Below, piece after piece: positions 17,576 to 26,677 of a DNA stretch of 64,000 nt. The notes beneath the pieces were generated by a model. That model ran no database searches. It had not been told where the DNA came from and saw only the letters and a program-made list of their open reading frames with translations. Positions within the stretch are counted from its first letter, which is position 1. Every line of letters begins with the position of its first letter. The position numbers and the translations under genes were made by a program. This DNA is from Gordonia sp. OPL2 (GTDB lineage Bacteria > Actinomycetota > Actinomycetes > Mycobacteriales > Mycobacteriaceae), in assembly GCF_003797825.1 (NCBI RefSeq), contig NZ_RKME01000012.1, positions 1 to 64,000 of the forward strand, written 5' to 3'.

Positions 17576-17707
17576 TCACTGCCAGATCCAGATCCAGCGG
17601 TGTGAGCGCTGGTCGAACCGGCGTACGCGACGCCGACGGCGGGCAGGCGCCTGGGGCACCCGGTGATTGTTGGTGGGACGGTTGGTGGTGGCGCTCGGAG
17701 TGGGCAT
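17576..17707 (-). CDS. Candidate 43-residue Arg/Trp-rich micropeptide (possible RiPP precursor)
   Basis: A short ORF starting with ATG at 17707, 15 nt after the stop of the FAD monooxygenase gene on the same strand. AGAGAAAGG lies 6 nt before the ATG, consistent with translational coupling. The peptide begins MPTPSATTNRPTNNHRV, has an ARRRRRVRRF basic stretch and ends HRWIWIWQ. The alternating Trp/Ile C-terminus recalls precursors of cross-linked Trp peptides, but those are usually made by a P450, and none is present here. The neighbouring FAD monooxygenase is the only candidate modifier. It may equally be a chance ORF. Confidence 0.4.
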   Translation of the reverse strand: MPTPSATTNRPTNNHRVPQAPARRRRRVRRFDQRSHRWIWIWQ

Positions 17708-17722
17708 CGTCAGCCTTTCTCT

Positions 17723-19168
17723 TCAGGTGTGCGATCCTTCGCGGATCTCTGTGACACCATCGAGAGTGGGCCTCGAGACTTGCGGCACCATCGATGCACG
17801 CTGGGAGGTTGCTGTGAGCGCGGCTCGCAGAAAGCGGCGTCGTTCCTGCCAGTCTCGCACCACCCGGAGTTGCTGGAACCCGAGATCACCTGCGACGTCA
17901 GCGATCCCGATGTCTGGCTGCCGCAGCGCCCTCACCACCGCGCCAGCAATCGTGGTGATCGGCATCATCTTTGCGGGCCGCTGCACGCGGTTGTAGATGT
18001 CGCTGAGCACCGCTGCATACTCCGGATCCTGTTGCGCCTGACGATAGAGCTCGTACTCCACGGGCGACGGCGGTGATCCAGCGGCGAGGACGTTGGTCCA
18101 CTGGTACACGTCGATGCAGTCACGTTCGCGGCCTGCCGCCCAGGCCGCGGTCGCGTCGTCGACGGCACGCGGATCGACACCCGTCCTGGCCGAGAGCACC
18201 GGCGCGAGAGCCTCACCGAGCAGACGACCGTACCGCAGACCGTCCCGGATACCCTGTGCCGTCACCGGATCCTTGAAATGTCCGGCGTCGCCGGGCAGTG
18301 CCCACCCCGGGCCGCTGGATCGTCGGAAGTACGATTCGATCCCTGTGCATCCGCGCACCCGCGACACCATCTCGCAGCCGTCGAGACGGCGGGACAGACC
18401 CGGTAGGGAATGCACTCCGTGCACGTAGGCGTCCTGCGCCCTGCGACCGCGGAATTCGGAGATGAGATCGACGGGCGGCTGGAGCAGACACAGCAGGTCA
18501 CCACCGTCGCAGGGGAACGCGGTGCCCAGCAGACTGCCCGTCCGCCACTGGGAAGCGATGTGGCGCAGATCGGTTCGGGAATCGGACCAATAGGCGTAAT
18601 AGCACGCTCGACCGCTCGGCGCCACGAGCGTCGGAGTCCGTGCACCGACCTGCTCCGCGACGAGGCTCTTACGGCCATCGGCCCCGATCACCACCGGCGC
18701 CCGGATCTCGTGTTCGGCGCCGTCGTCGTCGGTGTAACGCAGGCCGACCACCCGTCCGGCATTCCAGACCAGATCGTGTGCGGTGCAGCGCTCCCGGACC
18801 TCGGCGCCCGTGTGTCGCGCGGTGCGCACGAGGGCGTCGTCGAGATGGGTCCGGCGGACGCACATCGCATAGTCGATGCCGGAGACCGCCGAGTAACCGG
18901 TGCGCCACCCGATGTCGTCGAGGACCGCTTCCGCGAGCGGCATCCGCGGCGCGCCGATCGCCTCCACCGCCGGCAACGCACCGATCGCCTGGATCTCGGC
19001 CATCGTCGTCGGCCACAGGAGGTGGGTGGACAACGTGTCGGACGGAAAGCGGGCGGAGTCGATGGTCAACACCCTCAACCCTCGCTCGGCCAGCGCCACG
19101 GACGTGGCACAGCCTGCGATACGCGCGCCGACGACGACCGCATCGAACTGCTCGACGGCTGAGCTCAT
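17723..19168 (-). CDS. FAD-dependent monooxygenase (PHBH-fold)
   Basis: A 481-aa flavoprotein of the aromatic hydroxylase/geranylgeranyl reductase fold. It has the N-terminal GxGxxG-like motif DAVVVGARIAGCATSVAL, the DG motif VIGADGRKSLVA near residue 165 and the GD motif GDAGHFKDPVTAQGIRDGL near residue 300. It probably hydroxylates or epoxidises a small substrate with NAD(P)H and O2; the substrate is not evident. It is divergent from a TetR gene 104 bp away, which likely controls it, and is followed closely by a possible micropeptide. Confidence 0.87.
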   Translation of the reverse strand: MSSAVEQFDAVVVGARIAGCATSVALAERGLRVLTIDSARFPSDTLSTHLLWPTTMAEIQAIGALPAVEAIGAPRMPLAEAVLDDIGWRTGYSAVSGIDYAMCVRRTHLDDALVRTARHTGAEVRERCTAHDLVWNAGRVVGLRYTDDDGAEHEIRAPVVIGADGRKSLVAEQVGARTPTLVAPSGRACYYAYWSDSRTDLRHIASQWRTGSLLGTAFPCDGGDLLCLLQPPVDLISEFRGRRAQDAYVHGVHSLPGLSRRLDGCEMVSRVRGCTGIESYFRRSSGPGWALPGDAGHFKDPVTAQGIRDGLRYGRLLGEALAPVLSARTGVDPRAVDDATAAWAAGRERDCIDVYQWTNVLAAGSPPSPVEYELYRQAQQDPEYAAVLSDIYNRVQRPAKMMPITTIAGAVVRALRQPDIGIADVAGDLGFQQLRVVRDWQERRRFLRAALTATSQRASMVPQVSRPTLDGVTEIREGSHT

Positions 19169-19204
19169 GCGTGCTCCTCCCGGCCGACCCCCGACATACA
19201 GTCC

Positions 19205-19215
19205 GACACCGTGTC
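19205..19215. promoter_or_regulatory. Candidate TetR operator
   Basis: The interval between the FAD monooxygenase and the TetR gene contains the inverted repeat GACAC-C-GTGTC. Its central place between divergent genes fits autoregulation and control of the monooxygenase. The match is short and could be chance. Confidence 0.3.
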
Positions 19216-19272
19216 AGGAAGACGTTATGCCTGCACATTCAGGGTGTCAAGGGTCGGCGTAGCATCGGCGGC

Positions 19273-19911
19273 ATGGGTTCGGTGACCAGGTCGCAGACGG
19301 TGCACACGCGCGAGCGCCGTGCCGAGGTGACCGAACGGGTGCTGGCCGCGGTGGAGGAGTTGCTGGGCGCCGGGGAGCGGTTCACCGAGATCCCGGTCCA
19401 GCGGATCGCCGAAGCCTCCGGACTGTCGCGGACGAACTTCTATCAGTACTTCCCCAACAAGAGTCAGGTCCTGATCCAGGTCGCCGACGTCGCGTCGTCC
19501 GAGTTCTTCGCCGCTCCGACATCGTGGTTCGCCGACGATGCCTCCCTCGACGCCGGCGTGGCCGGTGTCCGCCGTGCGATCGAGGCGATGGTCGCAGAGT
19601 TCCGCAAGCACTGGACCCTGATGCGTGCCCTCGGCGAGGTCGCGGCCTACGACGTCGAGGTCGCCGACTTCTGGTTCGGCCGGATCGACGAGTTCATCTC
19701 CTACGCCGCCGGACGCGTCGGAGTGTGGCGCGAGCAGGGCCGCGTCGACGCGTCAGTGACGACAGAGTCGGTGGAAGCGGTCACCTGGATGGTGGAACGC
19801 AGTGTTGCCCAACATGTCCTGCACCCACGCGGTGCCGAGCGGTCTGACGACCGCATGGTTGCGGCCCTGTCCCGCACGATCTGGCTGACGATCACGGGTG
19901 GTGCGGAGTAG
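19273..19911 (+). CDS. TetR/AcrR family regulator
   Basis: A 212-aa repressor-type protein. The helix-turn-helix reads IPVQRIAEASGLSRTNFYQY followed by FPNKSQVL, at about residues 40-68, then a helical ligand-binding domain. It is divergent from the FAD monooxygenase gene and probably represses it until a ligand binds. The ATG at 19273 was chosen because it gives a standard-length TetR N-terminus; the open frame extends much further upstream as antisense of the monooxygenase. The ligand is unknown. Confidence 0.9.
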   Translation: MGSVTRSQTVHTRERRAEVTERVLAAVEELLGAGERFTEIPVQRIAEASGLSRTNFYQYFPNKSQVLIQVADVASSEFFAAPTSWFADDASLDAGVAGVRRAIEAMVAEFRKHWTLMRALGEVAAYDVEVADFWFGRIDEFISYAAGRVGVWREQGRVDASVTTESVEAVTWMVERSVAQHVLHPRGAERSDDRMVAALSRTIWLTITGGAE

Positions 19912-19928
19912 TCAGATACGCGCCCGGA

Positions 19929-20513
19929 TCACCGGAGATGATCGATCTCGTTGACCGACAACACTTGCCGTAGTCCATCCGGTTGCGCCAGGACGCGCGT
20001 CACCGAAGTGTAGAAGGGCTCGACGAAGAACATGTCGGCGGTGCGCAGGATCTGCGAGAGGTAGGCGTTGATGACGCCGCCGTGACAGACCACCGCGACG
20101 ACACCGCCACCCTCACCGGCGACCGCCTCGATCCCGTCGACGACGCGGTTGCGGAAGAGGGTCGGGTCAAAGGTGTTCGCGCCCAGACGTCCTCCGTTCA
20201 TGTCGGCCAGGAGTCGTCCGCGGTCGGTGTACTCGTGCACGGCGCCGTATGTCGTCCAGCCGTGATCGAGTTCGACCAGTCGCTCATCGGTGGCGACGTC
20301 GAGCGACACCGCGCGTCCCACGTGGTCTGCGGTCTGCACGGCGCGACGCATCGGACTGGCGACGATCCGCTCCACCGGGCCGTACCGGCCGGCGGCGACG
20401 GCCGTGGCCAGCAGGTCGGCCTGGGCATGCCCGTCCGGAGTGAGGTCGGGATCCGCGCCGGCCGGATCGGAGAGCCGGAACGGCTGGGCATGGCGGATGA
20501 GCAGCAATTCCAT
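19929..20513 (-). CDS. Histidine phosphatase family protein
   Basis: A 194-aa phosphoglycerate-mutase-like phosphatase. The catalytic phospho-His motif is LLIRHAQP (RHA rather than RHG) at residues 4-11. The downstream elements ASPMRRAVQTA and VCHGGVINAYL supply the second Arg and His. The substrate cannot be read from the sequence. It is convergent with the TetR gene (17 bp between stops) and lies downstream of the LuxR-type regulator on the same strand. Confidence 0.88.
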   Translation of the reverse strand: MELLLIRHAQPFRLSDPAGADPDLTPDGHAQADLLATAVAAGRYGPVERIVASPMRRAVQTADHVGRAVSLDVATDERLVELDHGWTTYGAVHEYTDRGRLLADMNGGRLGANTFDPTLFRNRVVDGIEAVAGEGGGVVAVVCHGGVINAYLSQILRTADMFFVEPFYTSVTRVLAQPDGLRQVLSVNEIDHLR

Positions 20514-20588
20514 GCGCTCAGTTCATCTCATCGTCGGATCCGGGGAGCGCCCGGGTCCAGAAACGCGGCCGCTCGGGCCGGCGCCACA

Positions 20589-23180
20589 TCACCCGCTGCG
20601 CACCCGCTCGCCCAGGCCACCCCGGTCGGATACGTCGAGCTTCGTGCAGGCCCGATAGATGTGCCCTTCGACGGTCCGCGGCGACAGGGTCAGCCGGTCC
20701 CCGATCTGCCGGTTGGTCATTCCGGCAGCGACCAGGTTGGCGATCTCGCGTTCGCGAGCGGTCAGCGGCAACGGGTCGTCGATGGCATCGAGGGCGGGGG
20801 TGCGCAGACCACCGCACTCGGCGGCGAGCCGGTGTGCGAGCGCCGCCGTACGGACCGCATCCGCGCGTCGTTGTCGTCGGGCGTAGAGCGCTGAGGCATG
20901 GGCAGCGGCATCGGCGGCGGACACGAGATATCCGCGCTCGGCGAATGCTGCCGCGCAGTCCTCGACGACGCCCGCGTCGCGTGAAGCGACGGCACCCGCA
21001 TGGCGTGCATACAGCGGCGCGAGATGCCCGTCGATGATGCCCGCGAGTTCGGCCAACCGTCCGGCGGCGTCACACTCCCCCAGCCTGACGAGGGCGTGCA
21101 GCGCCTCCATCTCGACGGTGTGCTGCGCTGCCGATCGTGCCGACCGGGCTGCTGCGTGCATCGTCTTGCGGGCTTCGAGGACGAGCCCCTCGGCGGCCAT
21201 CAGCCACGCTTCGGCGATGGTGAGCGGTGGGTCGAACACCGCGACATGCGGTCGGAGGTCGGATCGGGTCCGGACCGCGATGTCCCGCGCCGCAGCCGTC
21301 TCGCCGAGCAGTGCATACGACTGGACGAGCGCCGTTCTGGCCGGAAAGCTCCACGCTGCCATCGCATCCGCGGCGAACGCGGCAGTGGCTTCCTGCAATG
21401 ACACGATGGCTGACACGAGATGACCACGCGCAAGGGACGTACACCCGAGCAGTGTCTGCGACATGCCCCACGCGACATACTGGCCGGGCGAGCTGAACTC
21501 GGCATAGGCGGCAGCACATTCGTCTGCGGCATCGAGGTCGCCGGCGAAGACGAGCGCCTGCAGCTCGCCGAACGCGGCTTGATAGCGGAGCAGTCCGTCG
21601 ACCCCGGAGGCGACGCGCGTGCACGCGGCGATCTCCCGCACCCGATCGAGTTGACCGGTCAGCGCCAGGCAGCGCTGGGCGGCCACCGCTGCCCAATAGC
21701 GGGCCGTCGGTGGAGCATCAGGACGCGACACCGCGGCACAGGCGAGATCTCGGGCGTGCCCGATCCGGTTGGCGTGCATGGCGAAGAACGCGTCCATACC
21801 GTCGACGACGAGGGCCAGTCCGGGAGCCGTCACGCGCTCCCGCAGCAGCCTCAGAACGTCGGCGGCGCGTTCGCTGTCACCGGTCGAGAAGCTGAAATTG
21901 CAGGCACGGGTCATCCCCCACCGCAGAAGTCCGATCTCGTCGAGTTCGGCGGGGTCGAGCGTTGTCGCGATCTGCTCGACCTCGTCGGGACGTCCTTGCC
22001 ACAGCAGGGCACGCGCCAGGAGGTCAACGGAGTGGATGGTCCTCTCCCGATCGAAGGCCGACCGCGCAAACCGCTCTGCGGCAGCGACATCCGAGAGACC
22101 GAGGGCGACCCTGGCCGCGTCGATGAGCGGTGTCACGCCGATGTCGTGATCACTCGCGACTGCCAGTTCCGCAAGCCGTAGTCGGTCGTGGTCGGTGTCG
22201 AGTCCGCGTTCCTGCATGGCCTCCACGACACGTCCGCGCAGCCGGCGCGAGCGTACGCGCCCCAGCCTTGCACGGATCACCTCGCCGAACAGCGGATGGG
22301 TGAACCGGGCGGCCAGGCGGTTGCCGCCGCGCGAGACGCGGATCAGTTCGCGTGACTCGGCGTGGTCGACGGCGTCATCGCCGGCGAGCTCGCACAGCAG
22401 GTCCAGTTCCATGGGTTCACAGAGGCTCAGCAAGTCGAGCACCCCGCGGACGGGATCGGGGAGGGTGTCGATCCGGTCGTCGAGCAGCGTGGCGAATTCG
22501 GCTGTCACCGTCGCACTTCCGCGCAGTTGCCAGACACCGTCGGCGTCGCGCAGATGTCCGCACTCGAGCGCGCCGTCGATCAGGTGGCGCAAGAACAGCG
22601 CATTGCCACCCGACGCCTCCCACATGAGTCGCGCCGAGAAGCCCTCGAGGTGACCACCCAGCGCCTCCTCGACCAGGTCGACGCTTTGCTGCTGGGTGAA
22701 GGGGACCAGCTCGATCCGCTCGAGGAAGCCGTCCTTCCACAGGGAGGTCACCGCGTCCGGTGGAGTCTCCCCACTGCGGACCGTGACCACGATGCGTGCA
22801 TCGCCGTCGAGCGCGAGCTGATGCAGGAGCGTCGCGGACAGCGGGTCGAGCAGATGCGCGTCGTCGACCCCGAGGACGAGGGACCCCCGGGAGAGCAATG
22901 ATTCGCGCGCGGCCGAGAGCACCCCGATGGTGTCGCGCGCCACCGTCGGCGCGACGACGTTCGCGAAGGCGCCGAGAGGAATGCTCCGCGCCGACTCTGT
23001 TCCGGCAATCCAACGCACGCCGTCGAACTCGGAGGTCACCTGCCGCGCCAACGTCGTCTTGCCGACGCCCGCGGGGCCGGTGAGAACTGTGCCACGACGG
23101 CCCTGCGCCGCCTCCGACAGGCTGCCGGCGATGGCGTCGAACTCGCGTCGACGCTCCACCAAAGGCCAGGTCACAGGCAC
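20589..23180 (-). CDS. LuxR-family regulator with N-terminal AAA ATPase (LAL type)
   Basis: An 863-aa large ATP-binding LuxR regulator. The ATPase domain has Walker A TGPAGVGKTTLAR near residue 40 and Walker B LVLGVDDAHLLD near residue 100. A long helical middle region follows. The C-terminal helix-turn-helix runs through LTAREREIANLVAAGMTNRQ and IGDRLTLSPRTVEGHIYR. Such proteins are signal-responsive activators of pathway genes. The start is a GTG at 23180 without a clear ribosome-binding site. Its targets are not evident; the flanking CrtI-like oxidoreductase and phosphatase, on the same strand, are candidates. Confidence 0.9.
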   Translation of the reverse strand: MPVTWPLVERRREFDAIAGSLSEAAQGRRGTVLTGPAGVGKTTLARQVTSEFDGVRWIAGTESARSIPLGAFANVVAPTVARDTIGVLSAARESLLSRGSLVLGVDDAHLLDPLSATLLHQLALDGDARIVVTVRSGETPPDAVTSLWKDGFLERIELVPFTQQQSVDLVEEALGGHLEGFSARLMWEASGGNALFLRHLIDGALECGHLRDADGVWQLRGSATVTAEFATLLDDRIDTLPDPVRGVLDLLSLCEPMELDLLCELAGDDAVDHAESRELIRVSRGGNRLAARFTHPLFGEVIRARLGRVRSRRLRGRVVEAMQERGLDTDHDRLRLAELAVASDHDIGVTPLIDAARVALGLSDVAAAERFARSAFDRERTIHSVDLLARALLWQGRPDEVEQIATTLDPAELDEIGLLRWGMTRACNFSFSTGDSERAADVLRLLRERVTAPGLALVVDGMDAFFAMHANRIGHARDLACAAVSRPDAPPTARYWAAVAAQRCLALTGQLDRVREIAACTRVASGVDGLLRYQAAFGELQALVFAGDLDAADECAAAYAEFSSPGQYVAWGMSQTLLGCTSLARGHLVSAIVSLQEATAAFAADAMAAWSFPARTALVQSYALLGETAAARDIAVRTRSDLRPHVAVFDPPLTIAEAWLMAAEGLVLEARKTMHAAARSARSAAQHTVEMEALHALVRLGECDAAGRLAELAGIIDGHLAPLYARHAGAVASRDAGVVEDCAAAFAERGYLVSAADAAAHASALYARRQRRADAVRTAALAHRLAAECGGLRTPALDAIDDPLPLTAREREIANLVAAGMTNRQIGDRLTLSPRTVEGHIYRACTKLDVSDRGGLGERVRSG

Positions 23181-23275
23181 GGAGTCAAGTGTACGACCGG
23201 CGTTCCCCGCGATCGATAATTCGAACGGGGGACCCGTCGTCGGTCAAACGGACGGATGTGCCCGAAGCCTTGCCG

Positions 23276-24697
23276 TCAGTGCGTGCGATCGAGATCACGC
23301 AAAGCCGAACGGGCAGCGTGGAATCCGCAGAGCCCGTGGATGCCCGCGCCCGGCGGCGTCGACTGCGAGCACAGATACACACCCGGGATGCCGACGGAGT
23401 ACGGGTTGGTCGCGAGTCGAGGCCGCAGGACCAACTGCAGTCCGTCGTTGGCACCCCCGATGATGTCACCGCCGATGTAATTGGGGTTGTACGCCTGCAA
23501 CTGGTCGGTGCCCGTGCTGTGTGTCGCGACGATCTGGTCTCGGAACCCGGGCGCGAATCGCTCGATCTGCCTGATGACGGACTCCGTCGCGTCTCCCGCA
23601 TAGCCGTCGGGGACATGCGCGTATGACCAGATGGGGTTGAGGTTTCCGCTGGACCGCGTCGGATCGGCGAGGTACTGCTGACCGACGAGGATGAAGGGAC
23701 GGTCCACCATTGCACCGGCGGCACGCTGCCTTTCCGCGTAGGCGATCTCGGCGTAGTCACCGCCGAGGTGCACGGTGCCGGCAGCGCGGCATTCGGGATT
23801 TCGCCAGGGGATGTCGCCCTCGATGGCGAAATCGACCTTGAACGCCGACGACCCAGTCCGGAACCGGCCGTAGGCACGTCGGACTCGTGGTGGCAACTGA
23901 TCGGAGTAGATCGAGAGAACCTGTGCCACAGAAAGATCTAGCAGAACGATGTCGGCAGTCGGGATGTCGGCCCGGGTTGTGACGCGTACGCCGGTCTCGA
24001 TCTTTCCGCCGGCATCGCCGAGAGCGGCAGCCGCGGCGGCCGTGATCGAGCCGGTCCCACCCTCGGCCACCGGCCACCCGTATCGATGGCCGCTCGCCAG
24101 CATCATGAGGCTGAGGGATGCCGTCAGCGGCCGATCGAGCCTGGTGAACGCGTGGGCGGCGACACCGCCATACAGGGCTCGGGCTGGGGCGGTCCGGAAC
24201 CATCGGGCGAGGATGCTCGCCGGCAGCACCGCACGGGGACCGAACGCCGCGAGTCGGATCGGGTGCGACGGCACGTTCAGGATCGGACGCAGCAGGTCGT
24301 GACCGAGGTCGTCGAAACCGCTGACGAGATCGGCCAGCGCGAGACGCCACCGTCGGCCGTCGGATCCCAGGCCGGCAACCGTCTGCTCCAGAGATCGCCA
24401 GAGGACGCCGACCTCGCCGTTGTCGAGGGGATGCGCGCAGTCGATCTCGGGCCATCTCCATCGCAATCCGTGGTTCTCGAGGCCGACCTCGTTCCAGAAC
24501 GGTGAGCCGTATCCCATCGGGTGAAAGGCGGAACAATGGTCGTGGATGAGTCCGGGAATGCTGAGCTCACCCGACCGGGCACCGCCGCCGACGGTGTCCG
24601 CAGCCTCGAGAACCTGCACATCGACGCCGTTGCGTGCGAGGTGGAGGGCAGCAGCCAGCCCGTTGGGTCCGGCGCCGACGACGACTGCCGTCGTCAT
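23276..24697 (-). CDS. NAD(P)/FAD-dependent oxidoreductase, phytoene desaturase-like
   Basis: A 473-aa flavin oxidoreductase. The N-terminal motif is TTAVVVGAGPNGLAAALHLA, followed by VLEAADTVGGGARSGELS, the FAD-binding signature shared by CrtI/PYROXD2-like proteins. The C-terminus has the matching GVYLCSQSTPPGAGIHGLCG segment. The substrate is unknown; no other carotenoid genes are in the window, so pigment synthesis is not supported. It is transcribed toward the LAL regulator and preceded by a DUF222 gene on the same strand. Confidence 0.87.
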   Translation of the reverse strand: MTTAVVVGAGPNGLAAALHLARNGVDVQVLEAADTVGGGARSGELSIPGLIHDHCSAFHPMGYGSPFWNEVGLENHGLRWRWPEIDCAHPLDNGEVGVLWRSLEQTVAGLGSDGRRWRLALADLVSGFDDLGHDLLRPILNVPSHPIRLAAFGPRAVLPASILARWFRTAPARALYGGVAAHAFTRLDRPLTASLSLMMLASGHRYGWPVAEGGTGSITAAAAAALGDAGGKIETGVRVTTRADIPTADIVLLDLSVAQVLSIYSDQLPPRVRRAYGRFRTGSSAFKVDFAIEGDIPWRNPECRAAGTVHLGGDYAEIAYAERQRAAGAMVDRPFILVGQQYLADPTRSSGNLNPIWSYAHVPDGYAGDATESVIRQIERFAPGFRDQIVATHSTGTDQLQAYNPNYIGGDIIGGANDGLQLVLRPRLATNPYSVGIPGVYLCSQSTPPGAGIHGLCGFHAARSALRDLDRTH

Positions 24698-24757
24698 CGC
24701 ACGATATGTGGTCGGGTCACCGTCTCAGGTTCCGTCAGCAGACGCCGCGCGTCAACG

Positions 24758-26323
24758 TCATCGTGGGTGGGTGGTGATCTCCTCTCCCGTTTCGGGGTTG
24801 CGCCACACCACGGTTCGGTCGGTGTGCATGGTGGGTATCCAGAGTCCGAAGTGCTTCCGTTGGTGGTCGGGGGTACACAGCGGGATCAGGTTGTAGGCCA
24901 CCGTCCAGCCGCCGGCCATCGGGTCGGCATGGTCGAACTTGACCAGGTGATCGAGCTGGCACCGGTCAGAGGGTGTGCTACAGAACGGGTATCGACACCA
25001 GTGATCCGAGGCCAGGACCTCGGCGCGCATCTTTCGCCCCGGCGCGTAGATGAGCGCGCCGGTAGGTGGCACGAGCAGGCCGCCGTGACCGGTCGGATCG
25101 ACCGGCGGCGCCGGGTCGTTGCCGACGACGATCAGCCCCGACCACGACGGGCTCGATGGTGGCGGGTCCGGCTTGGACAGTTCCACAGTCGTGGCGATCT
25201 CGGCGAGGTCGTCGGCGTGGGCCGGGTCGATCGCACCATGGCCGCGCAGATGAGCAGCCTCCTCCCCGGTCGGGTCCACGACGACCGTGACACCTGCATC
25301 GCGACGGGCGGGATCGGTGGGGTCGGGGTCGGTGTCGACGGCCGCGGGCTCGGCGATCTCGTCCGGCACCTGGTCGGGGTCAGGCATGACCGGATCGACT
25401 GCGTCCGGCTCGGGTGTTTCCGGCTCGACTGGGTCCGGCTCAGTCGCCTCCGGCTCAACCGTTTCAGGCGCGGTGTGTTCTGGCGCTGTCTGTTCGGGCG
25501 CTGTCGTCTCGCCCGCTGCATGATCTGGTCCAGGGACAGTGGTGTCCGCGCGCAATGCGCAGTTCTGCCCGCCACACTCGCATGCCAGGCGTGCATCGGG
25601 ATACCCGAGCAACTCGGCCAACGCCACTACCCGACGCTGCCCCACCGTGCGCGGATCACGACGACACACTCGCTGCGCCAACAACTCGGCGATCGAGGAC
25701 TGCAGGAACACACCATGCTCAGCCGGCACCGTCGCATCCACCGACGCATGACCGAACGCATCCTTTTTGACCCGAACATTCTGGTTGCGTGCCGAGAACT
25801 CCTCCCGAGCAGCCACCGCCGCATCCGGATCCAACTCGATCAGCATCTTCTCCAGATCCGACCGCAACACCGGATCCGTCGACGGCCGCCGCGCCAACTC
25901 GATCGCCGACCATTCCGCGCGAGCGCGCAGATCATCACCGACCACCGACAACACCGAAATCAGCACACCGACCCGCGGCAGCGCGAACTCACCATCGAGA
26001 AACGCCGTGCACAGCACGGGCAGGCGCTGCAACTGCTCGCCGAGCAGGATCCAGTGCCCGGCCTTGGCCCGTGACATCCCCATCCGTAGCGACACCTCAC
26101 CCACCGCCGCCTTGTCCGCCGCGTCACGCACACCGCGACCACGCGCCGGATCAACGAGGAATTGTTGGTACACCCGAACGCCGATCCGATACGCGATCAA
26201 CACCGCACGCGCGTCCCGCTGGCGACCCTGCCGCAGCATCTCCTGGGCCAGCACACCCAGATCCGACGACGACGCCGACGCGATCACCGCCGCATCCGCA
26301 GCGGCATCAGAGAACGACAACAT
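24758..26323 (-). CDS. DUF222/HNH endonuclease-domain protein (13E12-repeat type)
   Basis: A 521-aa protein with an N-terminal DUF222 domain (about residues 10-250) and a C-terminal HNH nuclease motif spanning CQLDHLVKFDHADP to NLIPLCTPDHQRKH. Between them lies a long acidic Thr/Pro/Glu linker (about residues 265-350) with repeats such as PEQTAPEHTAPE. The ATG at 26323 follows GGAAAG; a GTG at 26362 is possible. This is a multicopy actinobacterial family of uncertain function, often regarded as mobile or selfish. Nearby copies and mobility genes are absent. Confidence 0.85.
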   Translation of the reverse strand: MLSFSDAAADAAVIASASSSDLGVLAQEMLRQGRQRDARAVLIAYRIGVRVYQQFLVDPARGRGVRDAADKAAVGEVSLRMGMSRAKAGHWILLGEQLQRLPVLCTAFLDGEFALPRVGVLISVLSVVGDDLRARAEWSAIELARRPSTDPVLRSDLEKMLIELDPDAAVAAREEFSARNQNVRVKKDAFGHASVDATVPAEHGVFLQSSIAELLAQRVCRRDPRTVGQRRVVALAELLGYPDARLACECGGQNCALRADTTVPGPDHAAGETTAPEQTAPEHTAPETVEPEATEPDPVEPETPEPDAVDPVMPDPDQVPDEIAEPAAVDTDPDPTDPARRDAGVTVVVDPTGEEAAHLRGHGAIDPAHADDLAEIATTVELSKPDPPPSSPSWSGLIVVGNDPAPPVDPTGHGGLLVPPTGALIYAPGRKMRAEVLASDHWCRYPFCSTPSDRCQLDHLVKFDHADPMAGGWTVAYNLIPLCTPDHQRKHFGLWIPTMHTDRTVVWRNPETGEEITTHPR

Positions 26324-26496
26324 GAGAAACGCACTTTCCGGCAGAACCGACAGGACACCCACATCGTCAGCCCGTCATCGGTGGCGTTTCACCCGCATGT
26401 CATCAACTAGTCACCACACTAGAACACCCCACCGACAACAACGCGCAACTCCGCGCCCAGGCTCGCGACCTGCACAGATGGCCCTTCGAGACGCTC

Positions 26497-26650
26497 GCAA
26501 GCTCGCTCCTCAGGGATCGGCATCAGGGCCGCAAGCTCGCTCCTCAGGGATCGGCATCAGGGGCCGGGCTCGCTCCTCAGGACCGACATCAGGGGCGCAC
26601 GCTCGCTCCTCACGGACCGACACCAGACTCCTCAGGGACCACGATGGGCC
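26497..26650. repeat. Degenerate tandem repeat, 33-34 bp period, about 4.5 copies
   Basis: The core GCTCGCTCCTCA recurs at 26501, 26535, 26568 and 26601, with a partial copy near 26628. The first two units also share GGGATCGGCATCAGGG. The array fills the space between the DUF222 gene and the DUF1266 gene. A related two-unit array is at 42612-42678 beside tRNA-Leu, so this looks like a dispersed intergenic repeat family. The array can be read as protein on the minus strand (EERAC-type repeats), but no credible gene is there. Confidence 0.75.
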
Positions 26651-26677
26651 GCGATCAACAGGCGTTACCCTGATCCG

